From Dastarcus helophoroides (lineage: Eukaryota > Arthropoda > Insecta > Coleoptera > Bothrideridae): a stretch of 64,000 bases of DNA. Positions 10,961 to 24,269 of the stretch are shown here, in pieces. Position 1 is the first letter of the stretch; the number at the start of each line of letters is the position of its first letter. The notes beneath the pieces were generated by a model that did not search any database, was not told the origin of the DNA, and saw nothing but the letters and a program-made list of their open reading frames with translations. A program made the position numbers and the translations under genes. The stretch lies in assembly GCA_028583605.1 (NCBI GenBank), contig CM053326.1, positions 911,160 through 975,159 on the forward strand, given 5' to 3'.

Positions 10961-12866
10961 GCAACAAAATAAAGCTTAACGTTATAATATTCGATATGAT
11001 TCAGCTACATACTAGCTAATGGCCTAATTACATTTATTTGGTTACTTGGCAAAATTAATTTTTTATTGAATCACGTGCGAGTTCAGCGACGATTCTACAC
11101 CACAAATTATATGAGTATATTGTATATGAATAACAAACCACAGGCCCGGATTTAAGGCGATTGGAGAGATTGGTCTCAATCGGGCACCGCACTTGAAGGG
11201 GCCCTGCATCACCACAAAAATTAACAAAAAGTTAAAAAGAAATAATTTAAAAAGTGGGCTTCGAAAAAATATCACTATTTTTGTGAAAAATACGTACAAT
11301 TTAGAGAAATTAAGAGAAAAAGATTGCAATTTCTAGAAAATATTTCAACTTTCCAAGAGAAAATCCAATTTCAAGATCAAAATTGAAAACAAATTAGTAA
11401 TTCCGAAAAAGACGAATTTGGAGAAAAAACAATTGAAAAAGTAGAAGCTTTCAGTAAATCACATTAAACCTTACCTTTAACAGAAGCGCAAAAAAAGTCC
11501 AAAATTTGAAAAAAGGTAAAATTTTCAATGATCTAATTTTGCGAAAAAGTCGAATTTTGTAATAAAAATCGCAATTTCTAAAAACGTTATTCTCAAAATT
11601 TAAAATTCAGTAAAGACGTTGAATTTAAAGAAAACCTTTTCTCAACATCCTCACAAATATTTTTCTCAACATTTTTATTAACATTTTGATTTAATTTAGA
11701 AATAAAACATTTTCAGAAACATAAAATATCACATTTTGAGATAAAAGTGGATATTTGTTGAAAAAGACATATATTAAAAAAATTGCGGAAGTTCGAAATA
11801 AATAAACGATTTTTGAAACAGAAGTTCAAAAAAGTAAAATTTTGACAATAAAATGGAAATTTTGAAAAAGTCGAATTCTGGGAAAGGACAAATTTAAGAA
11901 AAAATACTATTTCAAGAGAGAGAGTAAAAATGTTGAGATAAAAGACAAATTTACCAAGAAAATATTAAATATCAAATATTGAGATAAAATTTAATGAAAA
12001 GGGAAACCAGTCGAAATTTTCAAAAACCCACATTCTAGATTTTCATAAATAGGTAAATGTTCAAAAAATTATTGAAACTTGAAAAAAAAACGAAATTTCG
12101 AAAAATGTTCCAGAAAAAGTCAAATTTTAACAAAAGAGTTGAAATTTTAAAAAAGAATAATCTAAATTGAAAAAAAAAGACGAAATTAGGAGAAAATAAT
12201 CGAAATTCTGCTAAAAATATTTAAATTTTAAGAAAAATGTTAAATCTTTTAGTGAAAATTTGAAATCTTCCAGAAAGGGTCAGATATCAAAATTAAGAGA
12301 TAGAGCGAATTTTAAGAAAAAAAACCAAACTTTTAAGAAGAAAATGGAGATTTCCTGGGTTAATATTTATTTTCTCTTGACTGCTTGACTCAGAGGAAGA
12401 CATGCGCTCTACCGTGCCTCATGTGACGACAAAAAATGTCCAATATCGAGATACACGTCAAAATTTTGACAAACAAATTGAAACTTCCAGAATTACTACG
12501 TAATTTTCTTACAATAATATTAAATTTCAAGAAATGTATATTTTTTATCAGAAGATCGACCAAATTTTGAGAAAACCGCAAATTTTAACATACAAGCTGA
12601 AATTTGCAGTATTAAAAATGATAGAAATTTTCAGAAAAAGTCGAATATTCAAAAATGGCAAAATTTCGAGGGAAAAACAACGAACTGTTAAATAAAAACT
12701 TTAAATTAAAGTGGATGTTTATGAATAAATGCAAAATTTAAAAATAAAAGATAATTTTTTAAACAAGTACAAAATTTGAGAAAAAGATCGAAATTTCGAA
12801 ACAATATTTCAAACAAAGAATAAATTTTGAATCTGAAAAGAAAATATTTGGTCCCCCAGTTAAATA
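10961..12866. repeat. Dispersed-repeat edge and AT-rich degenerate repeat
   Basis: At 11140-11215 CAGGCCCGGATTTAAGGCGA and GAAGGGGCCCTGC resemble ends of non-autonomous DNA transposons; a partner CAGGCCCGGATTTTAGACGA occurs near 45729. From 11240 to 12860 the DNA is the GAAAATTTCGA/AAAAGTCG type (orientation opposite to that at 3816-4828). No gene is seen. Confidence 0.5.
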
Positions 12867-13233
12867 CTGTAACGCAATGTAAATAGATGGAATAGAATTT
12901 AGAATAAAATAATAGAATTTAGTAAATAAAAAAAGTTTCTAGAAGGATCTGATACGGGGAAAGCGGCCGCGATAACGAAACAAAAGGCGTTAAGCGTTCC
13001 AGAAATTTCGGCAAACGATAAGCCTTATCTGTCGAAAAGTTCTAGAAGCCGGGAGCCAAAACTATAAAAGGCGGTCAGCTTTCCCTCAAGTTAGTTAAAA
13101 GTTAGTGTAGTTAGTGAGTTAGTAAAAAATCAATAAGTGAGTTCATTATCCAGTTGTAGTGATCCGCGTTTAGTTTGGTAATAAAGTGGGTTCTATAATG
13201 CACAGACCAATAGGTTTGAACATTTATTAGATT

Positions 13234-13300
13234 CGAAGTTTGGAAACCAAATACCTGTTTCGATCTTGTTAGATCTCGTCAGTTTGGTATATCCAACCCG
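13234..13300 (-). ncRNA. Hammerhead ribozyme, type I, unit 1
   Basis: Read 5' to 3' on the minus strand: stem I strand GGA-UAUA-CCAAA; box CUGACGA; stem II GAUCU, loop AACA, AGAUC (5 perfect pairs); box GAAA; stem III C, loop AG, GU; cleavage-site A17; stem I return UUUGG-UU-UCC. Every invariant core base is present. Predicted cleavage is 3' of the A complementary to 13252. The internal loops in stem I are where tertiary contacts of natural hammerheads sit. Confidence 0.8.
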
Positions 13301-13612
13301 AATGCTAACAAATGTTCCGACAAGTGAATACTAAAGAATTCACAGACGTCAAGCGTTTGACTCTTAGTACTACCTCCTATTGGTCCATAGAGAAACTATA
13401 GCCATCACCAACAATTTCGTATGCAAGTAGAATGCAACCTAGATTACAAATTCATGCAGCCCTCCAGGCGTGTACAGTGGCGAATCATAGGTAGCTGAAC
13501 TACCAACAGTTGAAACACTGCCACCTAGCGAAGCGGTTGCTCTCTAGGAGAGTCCTCAAAAGACAAGGATTCTATAATACACAGACCAATAGGTTTGAAC
13601 ATTTATTAGATT

Positions 13613-13679
13613 CGAAGTTTGGAAACCAAATACCGGTTTCGATCTTGTTAGATCTCGTCAGTTTGGTATATCCAACTCG
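13613..13679 (-). ncRNA. Hammerhead ribozyme, type I, unit 2
   Basis: Same layout as unit 1, shifted 379 bp, with an intact CUGACGA box, stem II GAUCU/AGAUC, and GAAA. The two-base stem III loop is CG instead of AG, while the closing C-G and A-U pairs are kept. Predicted cleavage is 3' of the base complementary to 13631, exactly one 379-nt monomer from unit 1. Confidence 0.8.
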
Positions 13680-13990
13680 AATGCTAATACATGTTCCGAC
13701 AAGTAAGTACTAAAACATTCACAGGCGTCAAGCGAGTGAGTCTTTAGTATTACCACCTATTGGTCCATAGAGAAACTATAGCCATCACCAACAATGTCGT
13801 ATGCAAGTAGAATGCAACCTAGATTACAAATTCATGCAGCCCTCCAGGCGTGTACAGTGGCGAATCATAGGTAGCTGAACTACCAACAGTTGAAACACTG
13901 CCACCTAGCGAAGCGGTTGCTCTCTAGGAGAGTTCCCAGAAGACAAGGATTCTAATGCACAGACCAATAGGTTTGAACATTTATTAGATT

Positions 13991-14057
13991 CGAAGTTTGG
14001 AAACCAACTACTGATTTCGATCTTGTCAGATCTCGTCAGTTTGGTATATCCAACTCG
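13991..14057 (-). ncRNA. Hammerhead ribozyme, type I, unit 3 (slightly diverged)
   Basis: CUGACGA and GAAA boxes are intact; stem II is unchanged but its loop is GACA. Stem III has become U, loop CA, GU (a wobble pair), and one base of inner stem I is mismatched (CCAAA against GUUGG). Predicted cleavage is next to 14009, 378 nt from unit 2. It could still fold but may be weaker. Confidence 0.7.
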
Positions 14058-14235
14058 AATGCTAACAAATGTTCCGACAAGTAAGTACTAAAACATTCAC
14101 AAGCGTCAAGCGAGTGACTCTTTAGTACTACCACCTATTGGTCCATAGAGAAACTATGGCCATCGCCAGCATATAATAAAGTGGATATTATTCGATAAGT
14201 GTAATCAATTCGAACCGGTAAGCCCGTAACAATAC

Positions 14236-15719
14236 ATAAATTTTTAGTTTGCTACATGAATTAGAGGGGGCTAGCTACGCCTATTTAATTTCATTTAATC
14301 GCATTTGAACCTTCATATATCACTCCAGTGCCTGGCGCACGCCTATGGTTAGCTAGAATTAATTCCTTAATATTATGTATAAAAGGTAATAAAGCAAATC
14401 TAGTAAAAAAATAGATAACGGAAATAAAACTTTAGGTAGCAAAAATATCTTTTCTGAAATGTTTTTCTGAAAATCTTGACTTTTTTGAAAATTAAGTCCT
14501 AAAAATTGAAAATTTTGGCTTCTTTTTGATATTCTGTCTGGAAATTTTTCCGAAAATTTCAATTGTTTAAAAAAATCCTTATTTTTTAAAATAAAATTTA
14601 CACTTCTGCTCAAAATTTTTACCTATGTTGAAAGATTCGATTTTTTCGAAAATTAAATTTGTTTCTAAAATCAACTTACTCTCTTTGTAAAATTTTGACC
14701 ACTTTTAAAAGTATTTAAGTTTTTCTAATATTCAACTTCTGGAATTTTGAATTATTTTTGAAAATATTGATTTGAACATTTCGAAATTTTTGAAAATTCG
14801 GCTTCTTTTTCGAAAAATTGCAATTTGTTGTTAAAATTTCAAGAATATTTCAAAATTTTGATCACTTTGTGATTTCTAACTTCTTTTTTTAAATTTTGAC
14901 TTATCATTGAAAATATCGACTTTTTTGACAGTTTAGATTGCAACATATTAATTTTCAAAACTTTCACTTTTTCTCATAATGTCGACTTTTTTGATTGGAA
15001 ATTTCGATTTTTATTTAATGTTTTCACTTTTTAAACATTATGGATGTTTCTCGAAGCATTTAGTTATGTTGCAAATTTCGACTTTCGTGGAAATTTGGTT
15101 TTTTCTACAATTTAGATCTTTTTCCGAAAATTTTGACTGTTTTCTAAAAAATGTCAATTTTTTCGAGATTTCAATTTTTTGTGAAAATTTCGACTTTTAT
15201 GAAATTTTGATTTCAAAAGTTCGAATTTTTCGAAATTTCAACTTGTTCGCGAAATTTTCACTTTTACAATTTCTTTTGAAAATGTCCACCTTATCAAAAA
15301 ATTGACACTTTTTTTGAAAATTTGGACTTCAAAATTGTGACTTAAAAGTTTGGACGCTTTTTCAAAATTTCAATTTTTACGGAAAATTTTGAATTCTTTT
15401 AAAAATTTTGAATTTTTAAAAATGTTTTCATAATTTGAAGAAAAAAGAACAATTTCCAAAAAAAATAAATTAATAAGGAAAAAGACGAACTTTTGAGAAA
15501 AAATACATATTTCGTACACAGTCAATTTTTGAGAACACAGTCAAATTATGGGAATGGAAACTAGCGAAAAAATAGACGAAATTAAAAATATAAATCAAAA
15601 ATTTTGAAAAGAATAACAAGTTCGAAAAACGAAATTGAGATCACACGTTTTGAGGTAAGTCAAAATTTCAATGTGGACAAATTCTAAATAAAATAGTGAA
15701 TTGTCCAGAAAAAGAGGCA
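14236..15719. repeat. AT-rich degenerate repeat and left flank of array C
   Basis: TTTTCGAAATTTTGAC-type DNA without a gene. The last 220 bases (about 15495-15719, ending GAATTGTCCAGAAAAAGAGG then CATTC) are a diverged copy of 26345-26575, which leads into array D. Open frames at 14359-14613 and 14979-15305 are low-complexity products of this repeat. Confidence 0.65.
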
Positions 15720-18945
<3,226 letters not shown>

Positions 18946-19024
18946 CCAAGTGGTCACGCAGTTGACTTTATCTCGGACATTTTAAACTGTTAAATAGTTT
19001 ATAGGAGCCGCGTCAAGTAAAATT
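18946..19024 (+). other. Short leader before the gypsy gag
   Basis: Non-repetitive DNA between array C and the gag-like frame. It contains TGGTCACGCAGTTGAC, which sits where a primer-binding site would be expected, but no LTR is visible upstream: array C abuts it. Confidence 0.3.
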
Positions 19025-20790
19025 TTGAACACTCTACTACGCTTTATGGACACGAAATTAAAATCGGCCAAAATGGAACAACAATTACAAGCGTTATTAG
19101 CATTGTTTAAAGACGCACAAAAAGAAGAAGAAGAACAAAGTCGACAAAGAAAAGAACAAGAAGAGGAACCAAAACGACAAGATGAAGAACGAAGACGACA
19201 AGAAAACAACGAGATGAAGAACGAAAGCGACAAGAAAAAGAACGAGATAAAGAACGAAGACAAAAGAAAAAACAAGATGTAGAACGAAAACGACAAGAAA
19301 AAGAACCAAGACGACAAGAAAAAGAACAGGAGGAAGAACGAAGACGACAAGAAAAAGAGCAGGAGGAAGAACGAAGACGACAAGAAAAAGAACAGGAGAA
19401 AGAACGAATACGACAAGATGAAGAACGAAGATGAAAGGGAAAAGAACAGGAGGAAGAACAAAGACGACAAGAAAAAGAAAAGGAGAAAGAACGAAGACAA
19501 CAAGATGAAGAACGAAGACGACAAGAAAAAGAGCAGGAGGAAGAACGAAGACGACAAGAAAAAGAACAGGAGGAAGAACGAATACGACAAGATGAAGAAC
19601 GAAAATGAAAAGGAAAAGAGCAGGAGGAAAAACGAAGACGACAAGAAAAAGAACAGGAGGAAGAACAAAGACGACAAGAAAAAGAACAGGAGGAAGAACA
19701 AAGACGACAAGATGAAGAACAAAGATGTCAAGAAAAAGAGCAGGAGGAAGAACGAAGACGACAAGAAAAAGAAAAGGAGAAAGAACGAAGACAACAAGAT
19801 GAAGAACGAAGACGACAAGAATTGCGTAGTCTATTAGCAAATATAACAGAAGAAATGGGAGCCGACGTTGCTAAAATGAAAGTAGCAATTACAAGAATGA
19901 ATAGAGATATGAGAAAAGTCAAGAAAAAATTCAACAGCAAGCTTCTTGATTTCGACAATGCAATACAGAAAATCAAAATCGAAAATGCCATGAAAAAGTT
20001 GCTAAGTGGACAAGTCATACAACACGAATCCGAAAATGTACCTACTAGTTCTTCCCAAAAGGTAAAACCTGCGACCTGTGATGGACAAGCATCTTTCCAG
20101 GCCTACAAAATTCAGTTCGAAGCTGCTGCTAGAGCGAATAGGTGGACGGAAGACGAAAAAGTAACTTCATTGGTGATATCCCTTCGCGGAAAAGCTCTGA
20201 AACTACTCCGAGCTCTATCTGACCATGAACTAGCTAACTATGAAGATTTAGTTAGAGCTTTAGAGCTGAGATTTAAAGATCATCATTTGTCGCAAGTAGC
20301 CCAGTCGCAACCACTAGTAAGGAAGCAGAAAATTGATGAAACGCTATAAGAATTCGAGGCTAACGTAAAAAGACTGGCGCATGCCGCCTATCCAACAGCA
20401 CCAATTGAATTTCTGGAACTTTACTCAGCTAGAATTTTCATAAAAGGAATAAGAGACTCAGAAGTCCAGGGAGTAATGCGCTTGTCAAACTTCCAAACAT
20501 TACGAGAGGCACTGATTAGAGCTTTAGAGATAGAAGCTGCTTACAGAGTTTCGGAGTCAGAGGCGTCACGGAGGGTAAGGAAGGCCGACATTGAAGAGGT
20601 CGCGAATGACCCTAATTTTGTAAACATTAACGCTAACATGAAGGAAATAAACGCTAACCTGAGTGCTAACATCAACAAAATTGACGCGACTATCCAAGAA
20701 CTGGTAGGTACTCTTAAAGGCAGTTCCAGCAGAAGCATAACATGTTACGGCTGTGGCAAACCGGGACAAATCAAGAAGGATTCCAGGTGA
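19025..20790 (+). pseudogene. Ty3/gypsy Gag (coiled coil, capsid, zinc knuckle), broken
   Basis: The frame opens with a Met-rich start and an Ala/Leu helix, then a very long charged coiled coil (Glu/Arg/Gln/Lys) encoded at 19100-19830 that contains frameshifts and stops. It resumes as a capsid-like domain (about 19822-20550): an FQAYKIQFEAAARANRW segment, LRGKALKLLRAL, and a stop at 20347, with the capsid C-terminal part continuing downstream. It ends with a CCHC-like zinc knuckle at about 20741-20788 (CYGCGKPGQIKKDSR), in which the expected His and last Cys are altered. Capsid and knuckle order match insect Ty3/gypsy Gag, which binds and packages element RNA in cytoplasmic particles. Multiple breaks make it non-functional. 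Confidence 0.8.
19100..19830 (+). repeat. 33-bp minisatellite encoding the Gag coiled coil
   Basis: About 20 imperfect copies of a 33-bp unit (GAAGAACGAAGACGACAAG followed by AAAAAGAACAGGAG), equal to 11 codons of the type EEERRRQEKEQ. The period is a multiple of three, so copy-number change would keep frame, but several single-base changes have introduced stops and frameshifts. Confidence 0.85.
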
Positions 20791-21737
20791 ACCCCCAAGA
20801 AATCGACAAGCCCCACAGTAAGAAGACCCCATGGCGAGAAAGAGAACTCACTAACTAATGTGAAGAAACCAGTCCCCAAAATTCTTTCTATCAAACAGAT
20901 GAAAAGGACCAAAGAGAGTTTGGTGGTGGAAGCCAGCGGAAATGAAAGAAATGTACAGGCAACAGTGTACACAGGAATCAAAATTACTGTAGCACGTGAT
21001 ACTCAAGCGATCCGTGACTGGTCAAGACCCAAAGATAAACAGGAGTTAAGGAAGTTCCTGGGAACTTCTTCTTGGGAAGATTTGTAAAAGGTTTCGCGAA
21101 CATCGCTGCGCCATTACACCGACTAACGGAAGGAAGAACGCCGTATATCTGGACTCCCGATTGTGATAAGGCTTTCCGAAAACTGAAGTCCGCCTTGTGC
21201 ACCAACCCTACCTTGGCTTACCCTCAGCAGAATGGGAGGATCGTGTTAGACACGGATGCCAGCCACGTCGGCATTGGAGCTGTGCTGTCCCAAGTTCAAG
21301 GCGGTGAAGAACAAGTGATCGAATATTACAGCAAGATCCTGACGAAGCCGGAGAGGAACTATTGCACCACCAGGAAGGAACTACTTGCGATAGTGAAGGC
21401 CGTGAAACACTTTCACAAGTATATGTACGGGCAAGAATTCCTCATCAGAACAGACCATTCGGCACTTTTTTGGTTACTCCGAATGAAGAACGCGGAGGGA
21501 CAGACGGCCAGATGGTTAGAAAGGCTTCAGCAGTATCACTTTAAGGTACATCATCGGTCGGGACGATAGCATAACAACGCTGATGCTTTGTCCAGAAGAC
21601 CTTGTGGGGATTGCAAATACTGCAGACGAGTTGAGGACAATAAGGAAATGGTAGATATAAGGGTCACTTCTGTCCAGCCAGAAGACAGATGGACTGTTGA
21701 AGGTCTTCGAGAGCTACAGAAGAGTGAGTTTAAATAA
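20791..21737 (+). pseudogene. Ty3/gypsy Pol remnant: protease start fused to RT thumb and RNase H
   Basis: After the zinc knuckle, 20920-20975 resembles the start of the aspartic protease, but the catalytic DTG reads YTG. The frame then jumps within about 10 residues to the reverse transcriptase connection (AIRDWSRPKDKQELRKFLG, about 21009-21062), so most of the protease and the RT fingers and palm, including the catalytic YxDD, have been deleted. After a frameshift near 21070 the RT thumb and RNase H follow (FVKGFANIAAPLHRLT; then DTDASHVGIGAVLSQ, YYSKILTKPERNY, TRKELLAIVKAVKHF, RTDHSALFWLL). A stop at 21567 precedes a linker containing DALSRRPCGDCKYC. Integrase is absent. Established family, inactive copy. 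Confidence 0.85.
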
Positions 21738-22060
21738 CAGCGTCGCCACACGCTCAGCAAAATGTTACTAGTTCTTATTACTCTGTCTAGGATTGTTCGC
21801 AATGCTCATTCGATATTATGTACGCGTGAAGCGTTTTTATTATGCTGTCGCATGCCATCTTTCGAATTGACGCCTGCCATAATTTGTCAGCCTATTTTCT
21901 TTTCTGATATAGTCAACGTTCGTTTACGGAAGGAATAGGAATAATAATAATCAAATTAAAACACAACTTAAATAATTGTAGCAACACATTTTCCCAAATT
22001 CAATTTAACTTTAGAGGTAGGGTTAGATTATCAGGCAAGTTTAGCTTTCAATTCAACGAG
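21738..22060. other. Unassigned DNA downstream of the gypsy remnant
   Basis: No integrase, no LTR with clear ends, no gene. The element appears to be truncated here. Confidence 0.4.
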
Positions 22061-22165
22061 CGACGGTGGCGTAGTGATAGAGCAATTGCTTTGGGCTTGG
22101 CGGATGCGAGATTCGATTTTGTTGTTGTGGCAAAGCTTCTAATAAACACTTTTATGTGAGTCGGA
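22061..22165 (+). mobile_element. Possible tRNA-derived SINE head
   Basis: TGGCGTAGTGATAGAGC (22067-22083) resembles a polymerase III A box, and GCGAGATTCGATTTT (22106-22120) resembles a B box, about 40 bp apart as in tRNA-derived SINEs. The tail is not clear and there is no target duplication that I can identify. Confidence 0.45.
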
Positions 22166-22858
22166 TAAGCTTTTGAGGTTCTTATAGAGATTTAATATTT
22201 ATCACAAATTTTAATAGTATTGTAATCCTACTAAAATTACATATTGCAATAATGGATCTTTATTATTACTAAGAAATGATGAGATTTATACACGAATACA
22301 ATAGCAAAATAAGTCTGTAAAACTCGAGAAAGACATGCCTAATAAAACGTTGGGAATATACAATGTTATTGGGAAAATTAACATCTCGAACTTTCTAGAT
22401 ATTACAGAGAAAATTTTATTCATCAAGGGACATAATTTTGCGCCTCTTTTCGGTTAATAGCGGTTGCTTTCATTTAAAATAACATATTTTTCCATTTTAT
22501 CTCACTTCTAAAAATTCTTTTTCACTTATTGTTGGAAAAACAGGTTTTCTTATCTCTAAAAGTCTCAAGAGAACGCCAGCTTGAAATCACTTCTGCCGGC
22601 CCTATAACTTATATAAATAATGGGACACTAATGTCCTTGATATATAATATAACGAACAAGGCGCACGTTCACCTAAATACATTGGCGTCGATAGGTAACC
22701 AAGGGCACCGATGCAAAAAAACTTAGACAGTCTTGGAGGCCGCCAATAGAAGTGAAAACTTAAAACTGGGAAATAACGGTGTCTATGTAGTGTTGCAGTT
22801 CGAACCCATGCTAGTAAACAAGTCAGAATATTGGAAATATTTTAAAATAAATGCTTTT
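22166..22858. other. Unassigned non-coding DNA
   Basis: AT-rich, multi-stop DNA. The 65-codon frame at 22529-22726 has no recognised domain. Confidence 0.4.
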
Positions 22859-23089
22859 GGTGGAACGGACTGGCCCTTGGTTATCTTCAAAAATTGAAAC
22901 ACAAATCTTGATCCCTGAAACCAAGAAAGATTAAAAAACACAACAGAGGTTGCTCTAACGCGCTTCGATAGCCAAGCTATCATTTTCAGAGAGATACTGA
23001 AGATGATAGCTTGGCTGTGGAAACGCGACCTCCGTTGCGTTTTTTAATCTTTCTTGGTTTCAGGGGACAAGATTTGTATTTTAATTTTC
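22859..23089. mobile_element. Palindromic MITE, copy 2 (near full length)
   Basis: It begins GGAACGGACTGGCCCTTGG, and its two arms of about 110 bp are reverse complements around a short centre (CAGAGAGATACTGAAGA). Each arm read outward carries CTGAA(G/A)A-TGATAGCTTGGCT followed by a GAAA-like box, then ACGCG. Next come a U-rich tract ending TTGGTTTCAG and the outer ATTTGTATTT. Some core bases have decayed (CTGAAAA in the left arm, TGGAAAC in the right). Confidence 0.85.
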
Positions 23090-24162
23090 ATTTACCATTA
23101 TTTAAATATAGACCATTTTGTCCTTTTTGTCTGAAGAGATGACAACTGTTGTTAATATATTATATTGAAAGATTTTATTTTATTAAAATTTTTCCAATAA
23201 CGGTTAAAACCAGTCGATTATTCCCAAGAAATATGCAAAACGTATGAAGAATAGGTTTACTTCCCTTTATTAAATCCTCTCTATTTGCCATTTCAGAGTT
23301 CTCTCTTTGACCCACTTCTTTTGTAGAAGTTATTTGCTAGTATCCCAGATACGTTTCCCAATATCTATTTGTTGCGCTGCTGTAACCGTTGAAAAGCCAC
23401 ATCTTCACGGGTCACTGTTTTATACGAAAAATATAGAATGTTATGTGTATCACATCTCGAAAAATAGCATTAAAAATGTTTTTAATTAATTTTGCCAACT
23501 GTGTTTAGTTTCGTTTCAGTTATTATTTTTCAAGATACATGTTTCCAATTTTTATATTCTCGTAATTCTTATATTTCTGTGTACGAATCCCAAGAAATAC
23601 TTTCTGAAATAATTTTACATAATTTAGATAATTTTTCACGATGGGCGTGGAACATCCTGTATTTAATTCAAGTTACGTAAAGAGGTAGTTTTCAAAAGAG
23701 ATTTCTTAAGTTGTGGCATTAAATTTAAGGTTGCGCCCAAAATTTTCAGTTCTCCAATCGAAATAGGATAATATTAATTGGAGTTTCCAATTCTTAATCA
23801 AAATTTACAATTTTCCAGTTTTCATGTCAAATTTACGAGTTTTTATTTGAACTATTAGGCAAGTGTAGGTAGTATTTCGTTTAGGAAAAGGCAACAGTAA
23901 TTCTAAAAAATTGATAAATAAAAAAAGAAAATCAAAAGACCATTCTGCTGAGCATTACTTATCTGCTGGAATTGGGGGGGATCGAATTCCCAGATTAAAT
24001 TCAAAATTTTGAAAAACAGCCGAAACAGAGAAAAATTAGAAAGTCGAAAACCCAAACATATTGGAAAACTTCGAAAAATATCGAAATTTAGAAAATAAAA
24101 TGTTAGCAAAGTCGAACTGTGTGGAAAAAGTTCTCATTTCCAAAATAAATCCTACCAAGAGA
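23090..24162. other. Unassigned AT-rich DNA
   Basis: No gene or clear repeat boundaries are seen. From about 23890 it grades into the AT-rich degenerate repeat type. Confidence 0.4.
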
Positions 24163-24269
24163 ATTGAAATACAAATCTTGTCCTCTGAAACCAAGAAAAA
24201 TTAAAAAACACAACAAAGGTTAATCTAACGCATTTCGATAGTCAAGCTATCATTTTCAGAGAAATACTG
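24163..24269 (-). mobile_element. Palindromic MITE, copy 3 (left arm only)
   Basis: A single arm from GAATTGAAATACAAATCTTG to TTTTCAGAGAAATACTG; the other arm is missing. The core reads CTGAAAATGATAGCTTGAC on the minus strand. Confidence 0.75.

Larger units (their letters stand above)
13190..14173 (-). mobile_element. Retrozyme: 379-bp tandem element with hammerhead ribozymes
   Basis: About 2.6 tandem copies of a 379-bp unit; CACAGACCAATAGG occurs at 13201, 13580 and 13959. The insertion is bounded by an 11-bp direct repeat TAATAAAGTGG. Each unit holds, on the minus strand, a complete type I hammerhead. The arms of its stem I extend to GAACATTTATTAG / CTAATAAATGTTC and then towards CCTATTGGTCC / AGACCAATAGG, so the transcribed unit would fold into a rod. 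Tandem units, one hammerhead each, lack of coding capacity and target duplications are the known features of metazoan retrozymes, which spread through self-cleaved circular RNAs reverse-transcribed by another element (Penelope-like enzymes are the proposed helpers). No helper is present here. The 67-codon frame at 13510-13713 is incidental. Confidence 0.8.
12867..14231 (+). mobile_element. Solo LTR (Ty3/gypsy-like family) interrupted by a retrozyme
   Basis: The LTR begins TGTAACG at 12867 and ends CGTAACA at 14231, so it has TG...CA ends with a short inverted repeat. It is bounded by the 4-bp target duplication ATAC (12863-12866 and 14232-14235). It contains a TATA box (TATAAAAG, 13063) and an AATAAA signal near 13180. 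The same LTR family recurs at 42888-43247, 61838-62775 and, reversed, about 53262-53427. There is no internal region or second LTR, so this is a recombination product. The segment 13190-14173 is a later insertion, flanked by TAATAAAGTGG on both sides (13179-13189, 14174-14184); without it the LTR would be about 370 bp, like its partner at 42888. Confidence 0.85.

Noticed and set aside
13510..13713. Small open frames repeated at 13510 and 42307
   Set aside because: They lie in the retrozyme unit and are better explained by the hammerhead-bearing non-coding RNA; stops differ between copies.
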